Shown: one piece after another, positions 29,615 through 34,185 of the stretch
How the letters are laid out: the number at the start of each line of letters is the position of its first letter
How positions within the stretch are numbered: the first letter of the stretch is position 1
From: Chrysophaeum taylorii
Lineage: Eukaryota; Sar; Pelagophyceae; Pelagomonadales; Pelagomonadaceae
NCBI GenBank assembly: GCA_029834535.1
Contig: JAQMWT010000539.1
Location: forward strand, 1 to 34,185
Length of the DNA: 34,185 bases
Reading direction: 5' to 3'
Position numbers and translations under genes: made by a program
Notes under the pieces: model-generated
Seen by the model: only the letters and a program-made list of their open reading frames with translations
Told to the model about the DNA's origin: nothing
Databases searched by the model: none

Positions 29615-30226
29615 TTAGATGCCGCCCGGCCAGAGGGAAACACCGAGCTCCTCGTGGACCATGAGCGCGAGGATGCCCATCATGGCAGCGCGGCCGTTGT
29701 TGAGCTCGATCGCACGTTTGCTCAGCTTCTCCTCGGCCGAGAACGAGTCCCACCCAAAGTCCAGCGCGCCGTTGCGGAAGTCGCCCGGGAACTCGCCGGG
29801 AGCGGCGCCGTTGGCCGAGTCCTTCATCACGAAGAGCTCGAGGAACCCGACGAAGGCGACGATCTGGGCGATGCCTGCCGGTTGGATCGCGGAGAAGGCA
29901 CCGAAGCCCGTCGGGACGTCGGAGAACTTGGTGCCCGAGTAGTCGATGGTGCCCGGGAGGAAGATCCCCGCCTTGGTCACGATCTGGCCGAGGACGGCAA
30001 GCATCGAGATGCGGCCATGCTTGATCTCGACGTAGCGGAGGCGCTCGAATTTCTCCTGGTCGGCATCGGCGAGGAGGCCGAGAGGGTCAAAGAAGCCAAG
30101 CGGGGGCTGGACGCCGAGCTCGGTCTCGAAGGCCTTGACGACGGTCTTGGGGGCTGCGTGGGAGGCCACGGGGGCGAAGGCACCAGCCGAGGTGAGGCAG
30201 AGCGCGACGACGACCTTGGAGAACAT
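29615..30226 (-). CDS. Fucoxanthin-chlorophyll a/c-binding protein, copy 5 (array edge)
   Basis: Full-length and identical in protein to copies 2-4. Two silent variants near the C-terminus (AAACACCGAG and CAGCTTCTCC in the plus-strand reading) are shared only with copy 1, the other edge of the array. A silent change at GCACCGAAGCC is unique. The leader is shortened, lacking the AAAAATTCAAAAAAAGAG block, and carries a 24-base hairpin insertion. From 30442 outward the promoter is replaced by element U, with no CCAAT box seen. Confidence 0.97.
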   Translation of the reverse strand: MFSKVVVALCLTSAGAFAPVASHAAPKTVVKAFETELGVQPPLGFFDPLGLLADADQEKFERLRYVEIKHGRISMLAVLGQIVTKAGIFLPGTIDYSGTKFSDVPTGFGAFSAIQPAGIAQIVAFVGFLELFVMKDSANGAAPGEFPGDFRNGALDFGWDSFSAEEKLSKRAIELNNGRAAMMGILALMVHEELGVSLWPGGI

Positions 30227-30320
30227 CCTTTCGTTTTTGTTTTGAACGCTTCTCCACACGCGATCTTTGGGACAAGGGTTTAAGTTTCGCGCGATCTTTT
30301 ATTCAACAAAGATCCTCAAC

Positions 30321-30339
30321 CACGGGGTGCTGCCCCGTG
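30321..30339. promoter_or_regulatory. Hairpin insertion in the leader/promoter of FCP copy 5
   Basis: CACGGGG-TGCTG-CCCCGTG forms a 7-bp stem with a 5-base loop. Other units read CCTCAACCGAATC straight through, so about 24 bases were added here. Confidence 0.6.
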
Positions 30340-30584
30340 CCTCGACCGAATCTTTTGGCTACCCTGCTAAAAACCCCACCGCTATCCCGCAAAGGGTCTA
30401 CTGCTGATGTGCAAAGAAAACGCGAAGGAGGACAGCAAATAGAGAACAGTAAAAATCACTGCGCCTCTGGTATAGAATTATGGCAGTGGTAGTGCTGCCT
30501 TTCGTCCTGTCCTCTAACGACACAAAGAGCAGCACGGTGTGCGACACAGCTATATAGTGGTTGTAGGTGTGAAAGTGTGGTTAA

Positions 30585-30609
30585 GGGGGGTGGGGGGGGG
30601 GGGGGGGGG
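30585..30609 (+). repeat. G6-T-G18 homopolymer run
   Basis: It lies beside the CCTAACCCTAAA motif in element U copy B. Copy A has only five C at the same place, so the run expanded in one copy. The exact length may be affected by sequencing. Confidence 0.85.
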
Positions 30610-30988
30610 TTCCTAACCCTAAATGGAATTTTCTATCTCTGCGCCCTCGCAGATTGAACTCGGTGATGAGCGAAATCTGGGACAAACAAAACAAATGTCT
30701 GGCCAAGGACAAATGGGTGTCGAGTCATGAGGAGGCGTTGAAGGAAAGTGTGCGAAGTGTACGAAAGAGATAGAGAAAAACGAATCGCAGGTAGTGTGTG
30801 AAGTGAGAAAGGAGGAAGAGCGGATGATCAAAGAAAGGAAAAAGCATCGATCGTGAGTAAGAAGAAAAGAGGAGGAAGATGCTAAGTAGGTTAACGATGA
30901 AGTATGGCGAATGTTGTGCGAGAGAGCAGATCGTCATCTTGCTCGGTGGCTCATGATATAGGGGACGGTGTGTGCCGGTGGATAAATC

Positions 30989-32585
30989 CTAAGTGTCTGG
31001 GGAAGCATTTGAGTAGAGCAGGTGATCTAACGAATAGTAACAGGAGGGATCATGGGTCAGGCAGTCGGGGATTGTGCAGCAGACCAATGGTTGATCGGAA
31101 GGCGAATAATGAGAGTGGCCGTAGGGATGAGATTCTATTGTGGCTAATGTTGGGCTAGTAAAGATTTGGCGACATGACGGAGCGCCAGCGTGATCCCATG
31201 AAGAGATATGACCATTTAACCAAATCGGTTTCGACATGGCAAGGTAATCGTCGTAATGAGAGCGAGTAAGGCGGAGCTGTTTCTGGAAGATGAGAGAACC
31301 AGAATTGCCTGTCACATACGTGTCAGAGCTGTCGTCCTGAGTGTAGCGTGGGACAGCTGAAGCTAGGCTATGAGCGTGTAAAATGATGTGGGTGTAATCG
31401 TAGTGCGATGGTGATATCTTTATAAAGTTGTCTGGGGTTGGCCATAAGTATGAAAATTCTAAATTTGCTGTAGGTTGGGGTTCGTAGTCTCGTGTAAGTC
31501 GCCAGTGGCTATTATCGAAAGATGATTGGGCGGAGACTGAGGTTTGCGAGTGTATCGCGTATGATGGTGGATACAGGCGTGTGTCCTGTGCTGACGAGTC
31601 GGTGCCCTGTGCAGAAAATGCAGAAGGGTCGGACAACAGAAGAAAATGCCTGAAGGCGATGGACTGCTTGAAGATAGTGTCCGTGCCAGGGGGAGAGTTG
31701 ACTTCGAAGGTATGGTCAAAGTCGCATCTTTCGTGTTCTATGTTGCAAAGTGATCCTGAACTGTGACAATCGACTAATCCATTTCATTTCATGTCCGGAG
31801 TCGTTTTCATCAGAATCAAACGAAACGTTTTCACCAGAATCAAACTTCCCTTGATGTACAAGCGCGAGGGAGCGTGGTGCATCCCTGGTGAATCGTGCAG
31901 TGACTGAAAGGGGAGGCATTCGACAGAAGGGTGTTGTCGATATGCGAGAGCTGCACAGTTTACAACGTGTAGGGAGCGTATGCTTCAAGAGAGGATTGAT
32001 CTGTGGACGGGGGATGTCCGAAGAATGAACATGATGTGATGTCCTGTCCATAATGCGAGAACTGTCCGGCAATGAGTCATGTGAGACTGTGGCTAGCAGC
32101 GAGTGTGTGGGAATGAAGAAGTGAATAGTCATGGCAGTTAACTTCCCTTGATTCGTAACACAACTGGGTGGGGCTAGCGGTGTGCGGCAGTGAGATGCGG
32201 TGGAATGCTTAGGGCAGAGCGCGTGTCCAACCTGTGGAGATTGGGAGTTATCCTCGCGGGTGCTACGGAAAGCGACGGTTAGGTGCGAAACGCAATGGCG
32301 GCTGTTGGGCTCAGCGTTCTGCAATATGGAACCTGCAGTGCGAACGGAGAGGAGCGAACCGAGTGCGCCATAAGAGCGTAATACGCTAGTGCTGTCTGAG
32401 CTGTGTCCGAAGCATGATTCCGATAACAATGTCGACAGATGCGAGATATGATCAGAACTGGACGAGGATTTCGCGTGAAGTTGTGTTGTAACCGAACCAT
32501 AGTTGGTGCAGAGCTTCAACGTCAAGCATAGTGCTGGGAGGGACGCGAAGAGAGATGAGTAAAGGACTCTGCGTGCGGCTATCAT
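30989..32585 (-). pseudogene. Element U reading frame, copy B (unknown protein, one frameshift)
   Basis: Frame one is open from 32585 to the frame break at about 31776-31784, where one extra base relative to copy A (GAAATGGATTAG against GAAAAGATCAG) shifts it. The copy A frame then stays open to the stop at 30989-30991. The combined frame would exceed 500 codons and has no clear start. Residues are dominated by S, T, H, P and Y. Conserved pieces between copies include KPIWLNGHI, SWDHAG, VCCTIPDCLTHDP and CDFDHTFEVNSPPGTDTIF. No known domain. Confidence 0.4.
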
Positions 32586-34185
32586 TTGGTGGCGGGCATT
32601 TATTGCGCGAAACTAGCGATAACTGCGACGTGTGGCTTTGGCGAGACTGAACTTCGTTTGCATATGGCAGCATGCTGGATAAAATCGAGCGAGGGTGGAA
32701 TGCTGTGAAATTTGAGAGGTGTGACCTGCGAGAGACTGACGGAAGAGCGTGGGTGGCTCTGAATTGCATTGATGACGGAACTTAGTGCCATCACAAATCG
32801 TCGGGGATTGGGTCGTCGGGAGTCGCGTCGAAGTGAGAAGGAACGACGAATACACATCAGGTCTTGGCGTGTGACGGAGGTTCTTAGGAAGAGGGACTTC
32901 GGTACGTGCCTTGAAGTGAATTCCGATGTAGCCAGAGTAGCCATAGGAGGCATGACTGATACGAATCGAAACGAATCTTGTCGTCGGTGGAAAACTGATG
33001 CGCCCTCGTAATTCAAATTGGGTGAAATCTTCGAATTGCCGGTGAGACCGAGAGACCATGATTGCGAAACGAGCACAGAGCCGGGCGGCGGTCGGAGGAG
33101 GCGCTTCAGCGGTGGCTGAGACGACAGTGTTCTGCGTATCTTGAATCAAAAGGTGTTCGGGCATCGTACTGTGCGACAAGCGAGAGTGCGTCTCAGTTGA
33201 CTGTGAGTGTACCATGGGTATGGCGCAATGTTCGTAGTCTAAACCGAGAGGGGCGGTGAGCGTGCCGTCGCGAGTGCATAGGAGCCTGTGCGGTGTCTGA
33301 GCTGTAGTCGGAATATGACATATGGCGTAATACAAAGCGATGGGAGCTGAATCAGACGTGGTGGGACTGGCTAGTAGTGCCGGGAGCAGCATGTCGGGGG
33401 TGGCGCTCAGAGATGGGGGTGGAACGCAGTCCACTTCTATCTTGGTTGCCGTGTGTCGCGGTACTTATGGGCGTAAACAAATGACATGAAGTAAATGCTT
33501 GTGTCCCAAACGAGAATGCGGTTATAGTCGCATGGGGAGGTTTCGTTTTGTCTCTGCTGCAGTCAAATGCTTTGGAGGAAACCAATGGAGAAACCACGAG
33601 CACACGGGTGGCGTCTGGTGGCCAAAGTTCCTGTGGGATTGGTTGAGGTGACTCCAAAGTAGGATTCCTTCTTGGGTATGACTCAAGCGTTGCAATGAGT
33701 TCATGCTCGAGATCATAGTCGTCCATTAGATGACTTGGGGTGGTCGCGAATGAGCGATACGTCGACCTGGTGTCAGGGAGACCGAGGTGGTGCAGTGACC
33801 TGACTGGCTGAGGTAGCCGTGCTGGTAAGATTCCAGCTGGTGCGCATAACTCTGCAGAGTGTGCTGACATTGGCTTGTGCCTGATCTGCGGTCGTGCAGG
33901 AGGCAAGAGATCTCTGTGCAAATGCGGATTGCAGCGACAGGGAAGGGTCAGGTGCCTGGGGGGCTGAGAGGCGGCCTTTGTCTTCCAGAGGCGAAGGGGT
34001 CAAGCAAAGCTGTAGCTTCGTCTCGTCGTGATCGGATAGGCGCAATGGCTTGTGCGCATGATCGTGGTGCGCTTTACCTGTGTCTTCAGATGTACCTTGT
34101 GTCCTGTGGTGGTGCTTCTGCGAGCGGGACATATCTTAGGATTGGTCCATTGGATGGGGTGCATCAGCTATGAATGAGACAGGAG
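32586..34185 (-). other. Upstream part of element U copy B, overlapping open frames, unidentified
   Basis: Three overlapping minus-strand frames (34132-33773, 33921-33352, 33434-32613) cover the stretch almost without gaps. They could be one frameshifted gene, but low G content on this strand makes stops rare in all frames. I see no motif that allows a choice. Confidence 0.3.

Larger units (their letters stand above)
24720..30441 (-). repeat. Tandem array of five ~1.2-kb FCP gene units
   Basis: Each unit holds 3' flank, gene, 5' leader and promoter. The recurring GTTATATGAGCCACAT-like start of the 3' flank stands near 24720, 25884, 27072, 28287 and 29500. Start codons are spaced 1186, 1194, 1214 and 1214 bases apart. 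Non-coding parts are nearly as similar as coding parts, so whole units were duplicated. The array ends on the right where the fifth promoter meets element U at 30442. Confidence 0.93.
30442..34185 (-). mobile_element. Unidentified repeated element 'U', longer copy B, runs off the window
   Basis: The minus strand from 32045 to 30442 matches 2481-4387 but without the LINE-derived insertion. Beyond 32045 the same pyrimidine-rich composition continues to the right edge without a visible boundary, so the full element exceeds 3.7 kb. Its 3' end abuts the promoter of FCP copy 5. Every long frame in the right part lies on the minus strand and is rich in S, T, H, P and R. I recognise no reverse transcriptase, transposase, integrase or helicase motif in the visible part. 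Confidence 0.65.

Noticed and set aside
30585..30623. Chromosome end suggested by G-run and CCTAACCCTAAA
   Set aside because: There is only one and a half telomere-like units, with unique sequence continuing on both sides. At most it is an interstitial trace.

Overview
The window reads as nuclear DNA of a photosynthetic eukaryote with a red-lineage (chlorophyll a/c) plastid, most likely a stramenopile alga. The evidence is five tandem fucoxanthin-chlorophyll a/c-binding protein (FCP/LHC) genes on the minus strand. Each has a signal peptide ending in an A-F-A-P plastid-targeting motif. The rest is GC-rich, microsatellite-rich DNA full of decayed non-LTR retrotransposons. I found no rRNA, tRNA, CRISPR array or bacterial-style operon. 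A pelagophyte-like alga is a guess from the general look; the species cannot be fixed from this sequence.

Layout. 1-2480: minus-strand fragment of an APE-type non-LTR retrotransposon (LINE), broken by frameshifts. 2481-4387: truncated copy of an unidentified pyrimidine-rich element, here called U, interrupted by a ~260-bp LINE-derived insertion. 4388-5800: element carrying the end of a PIF1/Helitron-type helicase. 5800-11700: microsatellites, a decayed RAP-domain repeat protein (6990-8068, minus) and coding-like debris without a recognisable family. 11705-12331: an intact FHA-domain gene (minus). 12381-13545: second, direct copy of the helicase element. 15655-18130: AT-richer element marked by AAGTTTGGTCA-type motifs, with a decayed unknown protein and a second short LINE-derived insertion. 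18345-20410: LINE copy on the plus strand that has lost the middle of its reverse transcriptase. 20437-24700: coding-like but frameshifted sequence of unknown nature. 24720-30441: the FCP array. 30442-34185: second, longer copy of element U, inverted relative to the first and running off the window.

Only the five FCP genes and the FHA gene look intact. The FCP units repeat promoter, gene and 3' flank at ~1.2-kb spacing. Four of the five proteins are identical and the fifth differs by one residue, which points to recent duplication or ongoing gene conversion. Array-end copy 5 has a different upstream region next to element U.

The most novel material is element U, whose two copies keep one reading frame through several length changes for a protein I do not recognise. 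Next are the AAGTTTGGTCA element and the short elements that join a shared head to a LINE 3' tail. All coding calls outside FCP, FHA, RT, endonuclease, helicase and RAP are tentative.
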